Source: Hyphomicrobiales bacterium (GTDB lineage Bacteria > Pseudomonadota > Alphaproteobacteria > Rhizobiales > Phreatobacteraceae). From it: a DNA stretch of 64,000 nt. Numbering within the stretch: position 1 is the first letter of the stretch; every line of letters starts with the position of its first letter. The position numbers and the translations under genes are program-made. The notes beneath the pieces were generated by a model that ran no database searches, was not told the origin of the DNA, and saw only the letters and a program-made list of their open reading frames with translations. Below, piece after piece: positions 8,686 to 18,690 of the stretch. Location: the NCBI GenBank assembly GCA_017304475.1, contig JAFKKV010000010.1, forward strand, positions 310,001 to 374,000, written 5' to 3'.

Positions 8686-9693
8686 TCAGAATTTCAGCAC
8701 GACCTTGCCGAAATGCCGCCCGGAGCGGAAATAGTCGAGCGCGGCAGACACCTCCGCCCGCGGGAAGACCCGGTCGATCACCGGGCGCAGGCCGTTTTGT
8801 CCGATGCCGCGGGTCATCGCTTCGAATGATTCGCGCGAGCCGACCGGAATGCCGCGCACCCGCGCCTTGCGCCTGAAGATGTCGAGCGGATTGATCGTTC
8901 CGTCGACCCCGCCGAGATAGCCGATCACGTTGATCTGCCCGCCCGGCCTGATCGCCGCCAGCGATTGGGCGAAGCTGCCGGGCCCTCCGACCTCGATGAC
9001 ATGATCGACCCCGCCGCCGCCGGCAAGGTCGCGCACCGCCAGGCCCCATTTCGGCGACGTGCGGTAGTTGATCCCGGCGCGCGCGCCAAGGGCCCTCGCC
9101 CGCTCCAGCTTGGCCTCGCTGCTCGATGTGACGATGACGCTGGCGCCGGCCAGCCGCGCGAATTGCAACGCGAAGATCGAGACCCCGCCGGTTCCCTGCA
9201 CCAGCACCGTCTCCCCCGGCCTGATCCGGCCTTCGGTGACCAGCGCGTGCCAGGCGGTGAGCCCTGCACAGGGCAAGGTCGCGGCCTCCTCGTCGGTCAG
9301 GTGAGCAGGCACGTGAACCACGCCCTCCGCGCTCAGCCTGACATAGTCCGCCAGCATGCCGTCGATCGGCCCACCCAATTGGCCACCGGCCTCGGCCATG
9401 GCGAAATCGCCGCCGATCCAGTTCTGCCAGAACGTGCCGGCAACCCGGTCGCCGACACCGACCCGCCTGACACCTTCGCCGACCGCGACCACCTCGCCGA
9501 CCCCGTCGGAGAGCGGAATAAGCGGCAGATCGAAGCGCGTGTGATAGCTGCCCTCGACGATCTCGACGTCGCGATAATTCAGCGCCGCGGCGGCGACCCG
9601 GATCACCACCTCGCCGTGACGCGGCTCGGGGATCGGCCGCTCGACTTCGCGCAGATTGGCGATGCCATGCTGTTCGATTGCAAAGGCTTTCAT
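8686..9693 (-). CDS. MDR-superfamily NAD(P)-dependent alcohol dehydrogenase / quinone oxidoreductase-like
   Basis: Medium-chain dehydrogenase/reductase without the structural-zinc Cys cluster, 335 aa, so closer to the quinone oxidoreductase or MDR7-type branch than to classical zinc alcohol dehydrogenases. Seen: GroES-like N-terminal half with ALNYRDVEIVEG near residue 37, and the Rossmann nucleotide-binding segment VLVQGTGGVSIFALQFA near 163. It is divergent from the LysR gene at 9800 across an AT-rich 106-bp region, a pairing that suggests LysR control. Substrate unknown. Convergent with prs, 19 bp apart. Confidence 0.85.
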   Translation of the reverse strand: MKAFAIEQHGIANLREVERPIPEPRHGEVVIRVAAAALNYRDVEIVEGSYHTRFDLPLIPLSDGVGEVVAVGEGVRRVGVGDRVAGTFWQNWIGGDFAMAEAGGQLGGPIDGMLADYVRLSAEGVVHVPAHLTDEEAATLPCAGLTAWHALVTEGRIRPGETVLVQGTGGVSIFALQFARLAGASVIVTSSSEAKLERARALGARAGINYRTSPKWGLAVRDLAGGGGVDHVIEVGGPGSFAQSLAAIRPGGQINVIGYLGGVDGTINPLDIFRRKARVRGIPVGSRESFEAMTRGIGQNGLRPVIDRVFPRAEVSAALDYFRSGRHFGKVVLKF

Positions 9694-9768
9694 ATCCAGG
9701 GGCTCCAGCGTCTCGGTGCGTGACGGGTTTGAGCTTTTGAACAGCCGCGCCTAGTATGCAAATTCATT

Positions 9769-9779
9769 ATTCTCAGAAT
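9769..9779. promoter_or_regulatory. Palindrome in LysR/dehydrogenase divergent promoter region
   Basis: ATTCT-C-AGAAT is a perfect 11-bp palindrome in a locally AT-rich stretch (about 9755-9790), 21 bp upstream of the LysR start and 76 bp upstream of the dehydrogenase start. LysR regulators usually bind dyads in such divergent regions. Operator function is inferred. Confidence 0.35.
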
Positions 9780-9799
9780 GTTTATGCCTTGGAGACATG

Positions 9800-10741
9800 A
9801 TGCTGGATGAAATGCGCAGCTTCGTGCTGCTCGCCGAGACCGGCTCGATCCAGATGACCGCGGAGCGCCTGCCGCTGACCCAGTCGGCGGTGACGCGCCA
9901 GATCCAGCGCCTGGAGACCGAACTCGGCACGACCCTGCTCGACCGCCGCGTCAAGCCGCCCCGCCTGACGCCGGCGGGACTGGAGGCGCTCGAGCGCTGC
10001 CGGGCCATCCTGGGCGCGATCGGCGATCTCAAGGCGAGCACGGCCGCCGGCGCAGAGCCTCACGGAACGCTGCGCATCGGCTTTGCCTCGGCGCTGGCGG
10101 CGGAGACCATTGCAGACGCCGTCCATGCGGTCCGGGGGCGATTTCCGAAGGTCGAATTGCGCGTCGTCGGCGGCTGGGCCCGGGATCTGGCCGATCTGGT
10201 CGGTGCGGACAAGCTGGACGCGGCCGTCATGCTGACGGCCGGCGCCGCGCCGGTCTCGCCCGCCGGACTGCGCGGCGAAACGATTGCCGGCGAACGCATG
10301 GTGGTGGTGGCGCCGGCGGACCGGGTGCTGCCGCGCCGGCTGACCTGCGCGGCGCTCGGCGCCATGGACTGGGTGCTGAGCCCGGAGCCTTGCGACGCGC
10401 GCCATGCCCTTGCCGCGCTTCTGGCCACCGCAGGCGCCGGCATCCGCATCGCCGCCGAGGTCCAGGGCCTGGATCTGCAGACCGCGCTGATCGCCCAGGG
10501 CGTCGGCATCGGCATGGTGCCGGCTCGCCGTCTCGCCCCCTATGCGCGCCGCCATGGCCTGAAACGGCTGGCGGTTCCCGACATGCCGCTCGATTTCGAT
10601 ATCCGGATCATCCGGGGTCCTCATCTCGGCCGCATCGACCAGGCCGTCGACCTGATCCGCGACAGCCTCGCCAAGGCCTGGAGCATGGCGGAGACCGGTG
10701 CGCCGGCACGGCCAGCCGCCCGGCTTGGCGGCAGCCGCTAG
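9800..10741 (+). CDS. LysR-family transcriptional regulator
   Basis: DNA-binding regulator, 313 aa, typical LysR length. N-terminal winged helix-turn-helix seen in MTAERLPLTQSAVTRQIQRL near residues 18-37; the rest is a periplasmic-binding-protein-like effector domain (GTLRIGFAS near 91). ATG at 9800 is preferred to ATG at 9797 because GGAG at 9791-9794 is better spaced. The likely target is the divergent dehydrogenase at 8686-9693. Its stop codon shares the tetranucleotide CTAG with the stop of the convergent gene at 10738. Confidence 0.9.
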   Translation: MLDEMRSFVLLAETGSIQMTAERLPLTQSAVTRQIQRLETELGTTLLDRRVKPPRLTPAGLEALERCRAILGAIGDLKASTAAGAEPHGTLRIGFASALAAETIADAVHAVRGRFPKVELRVVGGWARDLADLVGADKLDAAVMLTAGAAPVSPAGLRGETIAGERMVVVAPADRVLPRRLTCAALGAMDWVLSPEPCDARHALAALLATAGAGIRIAAEVQGLDLQTALIAQGVGIGMVPARRLAPYARRHGLKRLAVPDMPLDFDIRIIRGPHLGRIDQAVDLIRDSLAKAWSMAETGAPARPAARLGGSR

Positions 10742-11331
10742 CGAACGCGCGCGAGCCTCCGGCGGACCTTGGCGAGATAACGTTCCCGATCGTCCTGGGA
10801 CGCGCTGTCCATCCGATGCAGCGCCAGCCAGAGCGTTTTGGCGTGCGGGTGGACGAGTGGGCGAAGGCCGCGCAGCAAGGTGCGCCGCCCCGGCTCCGAC
10901 ATGACGAGACGCCACCACCACCAGGGCGAGCCGAGCGTCGAGACAGCGCCGATGAAACGGATATTGGTCATCACCCGTCCGATCGGCATGCGCCCCTCCG
11001 GCATGCCGAAGGTCGCATGCGGCACCCAGACGCGATCGAGCCAGCCCTTCAGCATGGCCGGCAGGCCGTACCACCAGGTCGGATAGACGAACAGCAAGGC
11101 CTCGCACCAGCGCAGCGCCTGGAGATGGCCTGCCACCGGTTGCTCGTTGATACCGGGCGTATGATAGGCGCGCCGCTCCTCGGCCGACATGACCGGCTCG
11201 AAACCTTCAGCGTAGAGGTCGAGAACACGCACGTCATGCCCGCCGGCGCCTAGCGCCGCCACCGCCGCATCGCGCAGCGCCGCGGTAAAGCTCTCCGGGC
11301 AGGGATGGCAGTAGACGATGAGAAAACGCAT
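10738..11331 (-). CDS. NAD(P)H-dependent oxidoreductase, flavodoxin-like fold
   Basis: Probable FMN/FAD-dependent NAD(P)H:quinone reductase of the flavodoxin_2 family (Pfam PF02525; MdaB/KefF/NQO1 relatives), 197 aa. Seen: MRFLIVYCHPCPESF at the N terminus (flavin-phosphate loop), and FVYPTWWYGLPAMLKGWLD near residue 79, the conserved flavin-ring binding stretch. The ATG at 11331 is chosen because the family starts at this beta strand; an upstream in-frame start at 11379 adds a non-conserved Arg-rich leader. It ends in CTAG shared with the LysR stop. Substrate unknown. Confidence 0.88.
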   Translation of the reverse strand: MRFLIVYCHPCPESFTAALRDAAVAALGAGGHDVRVLDLYAEGFEPVMSAEERRAYHTPGINEQPVAGHLQALRWCEALLFVYPTWWYGLPAMLKGWLDRVWVPHATFGMPEGRMPIGRVMTNIRFIGAVSTLGSPWWWWRLVMSEPGRRTLLRGLRPLVHPHAKTLWLALHRMDSASQDDRERYLAKVRRRLARVR

Positions 11332-11520
11332 GTCCCGCGGACCTTGTCGACGCCAGTCGAAACGTCCTTCCGGACGCACGAATCAAGGTATATTAAACTA
11401 TTGAGTCGACTACTGAATTCACGAAAAAAATCGAACGTTCGCCCCGGCTAAGTTTAACCCTTGGTTCAGGTGGGTCACCGAGGTTGCGGCAACCTTCCTC
11501 CGAGCAGTGCAGACCATTCC

Positions 11521-13500
11521 ATGCCGCAGTCCAACGCCCTCTCCGTCCGCGCGCGGATCCTCGTCATCGCCGTCATTCCGATCGCGGGGCTGCTCGGGCT
11601 GACGGCCCTGTCCTGGTGGTCGTCGCGCCAAACCAACCACGCGATCATCGAACTGACGGCGGCCAACGACCTGCTCCGCAGCGCCTATGACCTGCGCACG
11701 GCGGTGCGCGCGATGAGCGGCGCCATCAGCCTTCAGGCGACCGGCGAAGGCGCCGACCAGGCGGCGCCCTTCGCCCGTCTCGCCGAGCGGGCCGGCCGCG
11801 ACGCCGCCGCGATCGCCGCCTCGCCGCTGGCCGGCATTTTTGCGCCCGAGGATCTCAGGCGGGGTCTTGCCGCGCCGAAAGAGGTGACGGCCGTCTTTGA
11901 TCGCCTCACCGCCGTGCAGGAACGCATGGGGCGGGATGCCGATTCGGGCCTGAACGGCGAATTGCGCCGCGCCATCCACGGCGTCGAGGACACGCTGCAG
12001 AAGCTCGCCTCGGTCTGCTGCGCCGACACGCGCAACTTTCAGATCGCCATGCTGCGCCTGCGCCGCTCCGAGAAGGACTTCATGCTGCGCCTGACGACCG
12101 AGGAGCTCGACCGCTTCCGCAAGGGGGTCGCCGAATTCGAAGCGCTGCTCCAGGACAATGAATTGCCCTTGCCGGCCCAGGCCAAGATGAAGGACATGCT
12201 GGCCGGCTATGTCAGGGGGTTCCTGGCCTGGGCCGGGACCGTCCAGGAGCGGACGCAGGAACTCGCCAATGGGGCGCAGACCGGCGAGGCCGCGGTCGCC
12301 GGCATCCAGAAGCTGATCGACGGCGCCGCGCTCCAGCAATCGGAGGCGCAGCGCCGGATCGACGAGACGGCCGCCACCGCTCTGGTGCTCACCATCGGGG
12401 CGTCGATCCTGCTCACCATCCTGCTCGCCGGCCTCGCCTTGTTCTTCAGCACCGGCCTGATCCGCTCCATCCGCGCCCTGGCCGCCACCATGTCGCGCCT
12501 GGCGGCGGGTGAGACCGACCTGGCGATCCCCGAAGCCGAGCGCCAGGACGAACTGGGTGAAATGGGGCGTGCCGTCACCGTGTTCCGCGACGGCGCGATC
12601 GAACGCTTGCGCCTGGAGGCGGCGCGCGACGAAGACGCGGTCCGCGCGACGCGCCAGGCCCGGGTCGACCGATTGTTCGGGCGGTTCCGCACCGACATGG
12701 CCGAGGTCGTGACCGTGCTGCGCAGCAATACCGAGCAGATGGAGACCACCGCCCGCTCGCTCAATGTCATCGCGCGCGAAGCCGACAGCCAGTCCGATTC
12801 CGCCGCGGCGGCTTCAGAACAGACCTCGGCCAATGTCCAGATGGTGGCCGCGGCCGCCGAGGAGCTCGCCATCTCGATCCGCGAGGTTGCCGTGCAGGTA
12901 ACGCAGGCTCAGGCGATCGTCGGACAGGCGGGCGATATTGCGAGCCGCACCAATGGCGAGGTCAACCGGCTCGCCGAGGCCGCCGGCCGGATCGGCGACG
13001 TCGTCGCGCTCATTCGTGCGATCGCCGCCCAGACCAATCTTCTGGCGCTGAACGCGACCATCGAGGCCGCCCGGGCCGGCGTCGCCGGCAGAGGCTTCGC
13101 GGTGGTCGCCGCCGAGGTCAAGAGCCTGGCGACCCAGACCGCCCGGGCGACCGATGACATCGCCACGCAGATCGCCGGGATCCAGGCTTCGACCGGCAGC
13201 GCGGTGGAGGCCATCCGGACCATCACCGGCACCATGACCGAGATCACCAGCGTCACCGCCACGGTGGCCGCCGCGATCGAAGAGCAGGGCGCCGCCACCG
13301 CCGAGATCGCCCGCAACATTCAGCGCGCGGCAACCGGCACGACGGAGCTGTCGCGCAATGTCTCGGGCGTCAAGGGCGTGATCGGCGAGACCTCGTCCCA
13401 GTCCGCCAATGTCCTGACCGCTTCGGGCGCGCTGACCCATGCCGGCCAGCGGCTGTCGGCTTCGGTCGACGGCTTTCTCAATGAGGTGGCCGCAGCCTGA
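11521..13500 (+). CDS. Methyl-accepting chemotaxis protein
   Basis: Transmembrane chemoreceptor, 659 aa. Layout: TM1 about residues 13-31, long periplasmic helical region to about 285 containing [13 protein letters not shown] (HBM-type four-helix sensor hallmark), TM2 about 287-309, HAMP about 310-365, then a cytoplasmic signalling coiled coil. The conserved hairpin tip contains [17 protein letters not shown]. No C-terminal CheR/CheB-binding pentapeptide is seen. ATG at 11521 is chosen over a TTG at 11461, since TM1 follows at the usual distance. The upstream region (11380-11460) is AT-rich and probably holds the promoter; a perfect dyad AGGTTGC-G-GCAACCT lies at 11481-11495. Ligand unknown. 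Confidence 0.92.
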   Translation: MPQSNALSVRARILVIAVIPIAGLLGLTALSWWSSRQTNHAIIELTAANDLLRSAYDLRTAVRAMSGAISLQATGEGADQAAPFARLAERAGRDAAAIAASPLAGIFAPEDLRRGLAAPKEVTAVFDRLTAVQERMGRDADSGLNGELRRAIHGVEDTLQKLASVCCADTRNFQIAMLRLRRSEKDFMLRLTTEELDRFRKGVAEFEALLQDNELPLPAQAKMKDMLAGYVRGFLAWAGTVQERTQELANGAQTGEAAVAGIQKLIDGAALQQSEAQRRIDETAATALVLTIGASILLTILLAGLALFFSTGLIRSIRALAATMSRLAAGETDLAIPEAERQDELGEMGRAVTVFRDGAIERLRLEAARDEDAVRATRQARVDRLFGRFRTDMAEVVTVLRSNTEQMETTARSLNVIAREADSQSDSAAAASEQTSANVQMVAAAAEELAISIREVAVQVTQAQAIVGQAGDIASRTNGEVNRLAEAAGRIGDVVALIRAIAAQTNLLALNATIEAARAGVAGRGFAVVAAEVKSLATQTARATDDIATQIAGIQASTGSAVEAIRTITGTMTEITSVTATVAAAIEEQGAATAEIARNIQRAATGTTELSRNVSGVKGVIGETSSQSANVLTASGALTHAGQRLSASVDGFLNEVAAA

Positions 13501-13564
13501 TTGGCCCCGCCCACACGGCAATGACCGGGTGCACTCCGGGCGCGACAATGGTAGAGGGCTGCCC

Positions 13565-15379
13565 ATGGCTCCTCCTCTTTTGCAATTGCAGGATATCCGC
13601 CTCACCTTTGGCGGCACTCCGCTTCTGACCAGCGCCAACCTGTCGGTCGAGGCCGGCGACCGGCTGGCCCTCGTCGGCCGCAACGGCTCGGGCAAGTCGA
13701 CGCTGCTTAAGATCGCCGCCGGCCTGATCGAGGCCGACGGCGGCACGCGCTTCGCCCAGCCGAGCGCCACCATCCGCTACCTGCCGCAGGAGCCGGACCT
13801 GACCGGCTTCGCCACGACGCTCGCTTATGTCGAGGCTGGCCTCGGGCCGGGCGACGATCCCTATCGCGCGCGCTATCTGCTGAACGAGCTCGGCCTTTCG
13901 GGCGAGGAGGGCACGACCTCGCTGTCCGGCGGCGAGGTCAAGCGTGCGGTGCTGGCGCGCGCCCTGGCGCCCTCCCCCGACATCCTGATCCTCGACGAGC
14001 CGACCAACCATCTCGACCTGCCGGCCATCGAGTGGCTGGAAAAGACCGTTGCCGCCTCCACCTCCGCCATCGTCATGATCAGCCATGACCGGCGCTTCCT
14101 GGAGAACCTGTCGCGCACCACCATCTGGCTCGACCGTGGCACCACGCGCCGCCTCGACAAGAGTTTCGCGTCGTTCGAGGCCTGGCGCGACGAGGTGCTG
14201 GAGCAGGAGGAAAAGGACCAGCACAAGCTCGACCGGCAGATCGCCCGCGAGGAGCATTGGCTGCGCTACGGCGTCTCCGCCCGGCGCAAACGCAATGTCC
14301 GCCGGCTCGGCCAGCTCCAGGGCCTGCGCACCGACTTCCGCGAACATCGCAAGGCGGTCGGCAATGTCTCGATGACGATCAGTGACGCCGATCCCTCGGG
14401 CAAGCGGGTGGTCGAGGCACGCGGCATCACCAAGGCTTTCGGCGAGCGGGTCATCGTCGACGACCTCTCCATCCGTATCCTGCGCGGCGACCGGCTGGGC
14501 ATTGTCGGCCCGAACGGTGCCGGCAAGACCACCCTGGTCGGCCTCCTGACCGGCACGCTCGCGCCGGATGCCGGCAGCATCAAGCTCGGCACCAATCTCG
14601 CCATGGTCACGCTCGACCAGAAGCGCGAGGCGCTCGACCCGACCACCCCGTTGATGGATGCGCTGACGCTCGGCCGCGGCGACTATGTCACGGTCAATGG
14701 CGAGAACCGCCACGTCATCGGCTATATGAAGGACTTCCTGTTCACGCCCGAGCAGAAGGGCACGCCGGTCGGCGTGCTCTCCGGCGGCGAGCGAGGCCGG
14801 CTGCTGCTCGCCCGCGCCCTGGCGAGCCCCGCCAACCTCCTGGTGCTCGACGAGCCGACCAACGATCTCGACCTCGAGACCCTCGACCTCCTGCAGGAAA
14901 TGCTGACCGACTTCCCCGGCACGGTGATCCTGGTCTCCCATGACCGCGATTTCCTCGACCGGGTCTGCACCTCCGTCCTGGTCAGCGAAGGCGAAGGCCG
15001 CTGGCTCGAATATGCCGGCGGCTATTCCGACATGGTCGCACAGCGCGGTGTGGGCGTCACCGCCCGCGCGGCCGAGAAACAGGCCAGGCGCGCCGCCGAA
15101 CCCCAAGCCGCACGCGACGACGCCCCCCAGGCCGGGGCCAAGCGCAAGCTGTCGTTCCGCGAGAAACATGACCTCGACAGCCTGCCCAAGCGCATGGACG
15201 CGCTCGGCCGCGACATCGCCAAGCTGCAGGCGATCCTCGCCGACCATGGCCTGTTCGCGCGCGATCGGTCCGCCTTCGACAAGGCCTCCGCGGCGCTGGC
15301 CAAGGCCCAAGGCGAATTGCACGAGGCCGAGGAGCGCTGGCTCGAACTCGAATTGCTGAAGGAAAGCCTCGAGGCCTGA
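13565..15379 (+). CDS. ABC-F family ATPase (Uup-like)
   Basis: Soluble tandem ABC ATPase with no membrane domain, 604 aa; ABC-F proteins act on ribosomes or, for Uup, on ribosomes and branched DNA intermediates. Seen: first Walker A GRNGSGKST, signature LSGGEVKRAVLARAL, Walker B LILDEPTNHLDL; second Walker A GPNGAGKTT, LSGGERGRLLLARAL, LVLDEPTNDLDLETLD. A charged C-terminal helical hairpin from about residue 530 (FREKHDLDSLPKRMDAL) resembles the Uup C-terminal domain. ATG at 13565 is where the first ABC domain begins. Confidence 0.92.
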   Translation: MAPPLLQLQDIRLTFGGTPLLTSANLSVEAGDRLALVGRNGSGKSTLLKIAAGLIEADGGTRFAQPSATIRYLPQEPDLTGFATTLAYVEAGLGPGDDPYRARYLLNELGLSGEEGTTSLSGGEVKRAVLARALAPSPDILILDEPTNHLDLPAIEWLEKTVAASTSAIVMISHDRRFLENLSRTTIWLDRGTTRRLDKSFASFEAWRDEVLEQEEKDQHKLDRQIAREEHWLRYGVSARRKRNVRRLGQLQGLRTDFREHRKAVGNVSMTISDADPSGKRVVEARGITKAFGERVIVDDLSIRILRGDRLGIVGPNGAGKTTLVGLLTGTLAPDAGSIKLGTNLAMVTLDQKREALDPTTPLMDALTLGRGDYVTVNGENRHVIGYMKDFLFTPEQKGTPVGVLSGGERGRLLLARALASPANLLVLDEPTNDLDLETLDLLQEMLTDFPGTVILVSHDRDFLDRVCTSVLVSEGEGRWLEYAGGYSDMVAQRGVGVTARAAEKQARRAAEPQAARDDAPQAGAKRKLSFREKHDLDSLPKRMDALGRDIAKLQAILADHGLFARDRSAFDKASAALAKAQGELHEAEERWLELELLKESLEA

Positions 15380-15501
15380 CGATCGCGCACGACCGGAACG
15401 CTTCGCCGGCTTGAAGCCTGCCGGCGATCTTGCGATGCTCGCTCCCGCAGAGGTTGAATCGGGCCGCCAGACGCCCGGGCCGACACTCCGGGGGAAGCGG
15501 C

Positions 15502-16410
15502 ATGGGGATCGACAGCGTCCTGATCCAGATCAATCCGACGGGTCAGCTGGTGCTCAACCTGATCCTCGCATTGATCATGTTCGGCGTGGCGCTCGAACTG
15601 CGCTGGAAGGACTTCACCGAAGTCTTCTCCCGGCCGCTGGCGCCGGTCACCGGCCTCGTCGCGCAGATCCTGATCCTGCCGGCGGTGACCTTCGCGATCA
15701 CCATGATCCTGAAACCCCAGCCGAGCATCGCGTTGGGCATGATCATCGTGGCCGCCTGTCCGGGCGGCAACATCTCCAACCTGATGACCCATCTGGCTCG
15801 CGGCAATACCGCGCTGTCGATCTCGATGACCGGCATCTCCAACATCCTGGCGGTGGTCACCACGCCGCTCAACATCCTGTTCTGGGCAGGCCTCAATCCG
15901 GCGACAGCGGCGCTGCTGCGCCAGGTCAGCATCGAACCGGCTTCGTTCCTCGGCACCACCGTGCTGCTGCTCGGCCTGCCGCTCGCGGCCGGCATGCTGA
16001 CCGTGCATTTCTGGCCGGCCCTTGCCGAACGGCTCCGCCGGCCGTTCCAGATCGCCTCCTTCGTCTTCCTCATCGGCTTCATCCTGGCGGCGACCGCCAC
16101 CAACGGCCGCTATTTCCTCACCTTCGTCAGCGACATCATTCCCCTGGTGATTCTGCACAACACCATCGCGGTCGGAATCGGCTGGCTGGCGGCACGATTC
16201 TGGCGGCTGAGCGATTACGACACCCGCGCGATGGCGATCGAGGTGAGCATGCACAATTCGGGTCTGGGGCTGGCTCTCATTCTCAACCAGTTCGACGCTC
16301 TGGGCGGCGCCGCCCTGATCGCGGCCGGCTGGGGCGTCTGGCACATCGTGTCGGGCTGGGCGCTGGCGGCCTTCTGGACGCGGCGCGACAGCAGGGCGGC
16401 CGCGGAATGA
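15502..16410 (+). CDS. Bile acid:sodium symporter (BASS) family protein
   Basis: Integral membrane transporter, 302 aa, about nine or ten hydrophobic segments. Motifs such as VALELRWKDF near residue 32 and AACPGGNISNLMTHLARGN near 90 match the BASS family (COG0385), whose members take up organic anions with Na+. ATG at 15502 is preceded by GGGGAAG at 15491-15497. It overlaps the epimerase gene by 4 bp, and that gene overlaps the monooxygenase by 4 bp, so transport and oxidation are likely coupled. The substrate is unknown and need not be a bile acid. Confidence 0.9.
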   Translation: MGIDSVLIQINPTGQLVLNLILALIMFGVALELRWKDFTEVFSRPLAPVTGLVAQILILPAVTFAITMILKPQPSIALGMIIVAACPGGNISNLMTHLARGNTALSISMTGISNILAVVTTPLNILFWAGLNPATAALLRQVSIEPASFLGTTVLLLGLPLAAGMLTVHFWPALAERLRRPFQIASFVFLIGFILAATATNGRYFLTFVSDIIPLVILHNTIAVGIGWLAARFWRLSDYDTRAMAIEVSMHNSGLGLALILNQFDALGGAALIAAGWGVWHIVSGWALAAFWTRRDSRAAAE

Positions 16411-17348
16411 ACACGGGCATCCTGGTGACCGGGGCGAGCGGCTTCATCGGCCAGGGCCTGGTCCGGCAACTGGCCGGCCGCGACGAGGCACTGACCGGCC
16501 TCGACATCCGTCCGCCGGCGCAACCGACGCCGGGCGTCGGCCATGAGCCCGGCAATATCTGCGACGGCTCCTTCATCGACCTCGTCATGCGCCACAGGCC
16601 GCGCGTCGTGGTCCACCTGGCATCCGTCGTCGCCGCCGGCGGTGATCCCGAACGCGACTATGCCATCGACGTGGTCGGTACGGGCAATGTCGTCCGCGCC
16701 TGCCTGGCCGCCGGGGTCAGCCGCCTCGTCGTGACCTCGAGCGGGGCGGCCTATGGCTACCATGCCGACAATCCCCAGCCGCTGACCGAAACCGATCCGC
16801 TGCGCGGCAATGACGACTTCCCCTATTCGCGCCACAAGCGGCTGGTGGAAAACCTGCTGGCCGAGGCGCGCGAAACCCATCCAGCCCTCGAACAGGTGGT
16901 GTTCCGTCCCTGCACCGTGCTCGGCCCCGGCGTCCGCAACCAGATCACCGCGATTTTCGAACGGCCTGTGGTGATCGGCCTGGCCGGCAGCGCCACGCCG
17001 TTCAGCCTGATCAGCGAGGCCGACGTGATCGCCGCCCTCGTCCGGGCGACCGAGGCGGCAAGTCCGGCAGGTGTCTATAATCTCGCCGGCGACGGCACGC
17101 TGTCGCTCGCCGAGATCGCCAGGCGGATCGGCAAGCCCTATTTGCCGCTGCCACCGGCCTTGCTGCGCGGCGTGCTCGGCCTCGCCAATCAGCTGACGCT
17201 GACCCGGCTCGGCCCGGCCCAGGTCAATTTCCTGCAATATCGGCCGGTTCTCGCCAATGACCGCCTGAAAGGCGTTTTCGGTTATGTACCGGCCTTGTCG
17301 GCGGCCGAGGCCTTCGACCGCTACTGGCAGGCGAGGGCTGCGGCATGA
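16407..17348 (+). CDS. NAD-dependent epimerase/dehydratase (extended SDR)
   Basis: Extended short-chain dehydrogenase/reductase, 313 aa. Seen: cofactor loop TGASGFIGQG near residue 8, VVHLASVVAAGGDP near 65, and catalytic pair in YSRHK near 136 (YxxxK) with the upstream SSGAAYGYH. These fit the NAD-dependent epimerase/dehydratase family. ATGA overlaps join it to the BASS transporter and to the monooxygenase, suggesting one substrate handled by all three. Exact reaction unknown. Confidence 0.87.
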   Translation: MNTGILVTGASGFIGQGLVRQLAGRDEALTGLDIRPPAQPTPGVGHEPGNICDGSFIDLVMRHRPRVVVHLASVVAAGGDPERDYAIDVVGTGNVVRACLAAGVSRLVVTSSGAAYGYHADNPQPLTETDPLRGNDDFPYSRHKRLVENLLAEARETHPALEQVVFRPCTVLGPGVRNQITAIFERPVVIGLAGSATPFSLISEADVIAALVRATEAASPAGVYNLAGDGTLSLAEIARRIGKPYLPLPPALLRGVLGLANQLTLTRLGPAQVNFLQYRPVLANDRLKGVFGYVPALSAAEAFDRYWQARAAA

Positions 17349-18622
17349 CCTTTCTCGTCATCGGCGCGGGGCCGGCGGGTCTCGCCACCGCCCGGGTGTT
17401 CAAGGAGGTCGGCCTGCCCTTCGAGGTGGTCGAGCGCCATGGCGAGATCGGCGGCCAGTGGCTTTATGGCGCGCCGTCGAGCGGCGTCTATGCCTCGACC
17501 CATCTGATCTCGTCCAAGACCACCACGGCCTTCGCCGACTATCCCATGCCGGAAGACTGGCCGGCCTATCCGCACCACACCCAGGTGCTCGACTATCTCA
17601 AGAGCTATGCCCGCCATTTCGGCCTCTACCCGTCGATCCGCTTCAACCGGGCGGTGACCCGCCTGACGCGTCGGGCGGAGGGCTGGCAGGCAAGCTTCGA
17701 CGATGCGACCAGCCGCGACTATCAGGGCGTGGTGATCGCCAACGGCCATCTGACCGATCCCGAGTTGCCGCAGATCCCCGGCAGCTTTTCCGGCGAACTG
17801 ATGCATTCGAAGACCTACAAGAACGCTGCGATCTTCGACGGCAAGCGGGTGCTGATCGTCGGCATGGGCAATACCGGCTGCGACATTGCCGTCGACGCCG
17901 TGCACCGGGCCGCCAAGGTCTTGTGGTCGGTCCGCTCGGGCAACCATTTCACCCCGAAATTCCTGGGCGGCAAGCCGGCCGACGAAGCCAGCCACAAGGC
18001 GAAATTCGTGCTGCCGCGCCACCTGCGTTCTGTCCTGCACGAGGTGGTGCTGCGCTTCGTCGTCGGCGCGCCGGAAAAGTTCGGGCTGCCGCGCCCGACG
18101 CACCGGCTTTACGATCGCACCCCGGTGGTCAATTCGCTGGTGCTGCAGCATCTCGGCCAGGGCGACATCCAAATCCGCCCGCCGATCGAGGAGCTCGACG
18201 GCAACCGCGTGATCTTCACCGACGGCCGAACCGACGAGGTCGACCTGGTGCTGCTCGCCACCGGCTACCGCATCACCTTCCCATTCCTCGACGCGGCGGC
18301 ACTCGCCGAAGAGCTGAACTGGCAGGCACCGGCGCCGCACCTTCACCTGAACATTTTCCCGCCTGCCGACAACAACCTGTTCGTGGTCGGGATGATCGAG
18401 GGCGCGGGCATCGGCTGGCCCGGTCGCGACCTGCAGGCGCGGACGGTGGCGGCCTATATCACGGCCCGCCGCGACGCACCCGACAAGGCCAGCGCCTTTC
18501 GCCGGGAGATCGCCCGCCATTGCGCGGCGCCACGCCCGAGGGATGCGGGGCCGCACGGCATCTTCATCGATTTTCTCGATTACAAGCGCGTGCTCGGCAA
18601 GCGCATCGAGCAGCTGAGTTGA
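17345..18622 (+). CDS. Flavin-containing monooxygenase
   Basis: FAD/NADPH-dependent monooxygenase of the FMO or Baeyer-Villiger-related group, 425 aa. Seen: FAD loop VIGAGPAGLATA near residue 5, the FMO fingerprint FSGELMHSKTY near 149 (FxGxxxHxxxY), second dinucleotide loop IVGMGNTGCDIA near 171, and LLATGYRITFPF near 303. It closes the BASS-epimerase-FMO operon and overlaps the epimerase by 4 bp. Such enzymes oxygenate N, S or carbonyl carbons of small molecules; the actual substrate is not deducible. Confidence 0.88.
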   Translation: MTFLVIGAGPAGLATARVFKEVGLPFEVVERHGEIGGQWLYGAPSSGVYASTHLISSKTTTAFADYPMPEDWPAYPHHTQVLDYLKSYARHFGLYPSIRFNRAVTRLTRRAEGWQASFDDATSRDYQGVVIANGHLTDPELPQIPGSFSGELMHSKTYKNAAIFDGKRVLIVGMGNTGCDIAVDAVHRAAKVLWSVRSGNHFTPKFLGGKPADEASHKAKFVLPRHLRSVLHEVVLRFVVGAPEKFGLPRPTHRLYDRTPVVNSLVLQHLGQGDIQIRPPIEELDGNRVIFTDGRTDEVDLVLLATGYRITFPFLDAAALAEELNWQAPAPHLHLNIFPPADNNLFVVGMIEGAGIGWPGRDLQARTVAAYITARRDAPDKASAFRREIARHCAAPRPRDAGPHGIFIDFLDYKRVLGKRIEQLS

Positions 18623-18690
18623 ATGATATCAAGTACACTGGAGCACAGCCTCTTTTGACTGTCCCCCTCGGATAGTCCTGCACAAAGATC

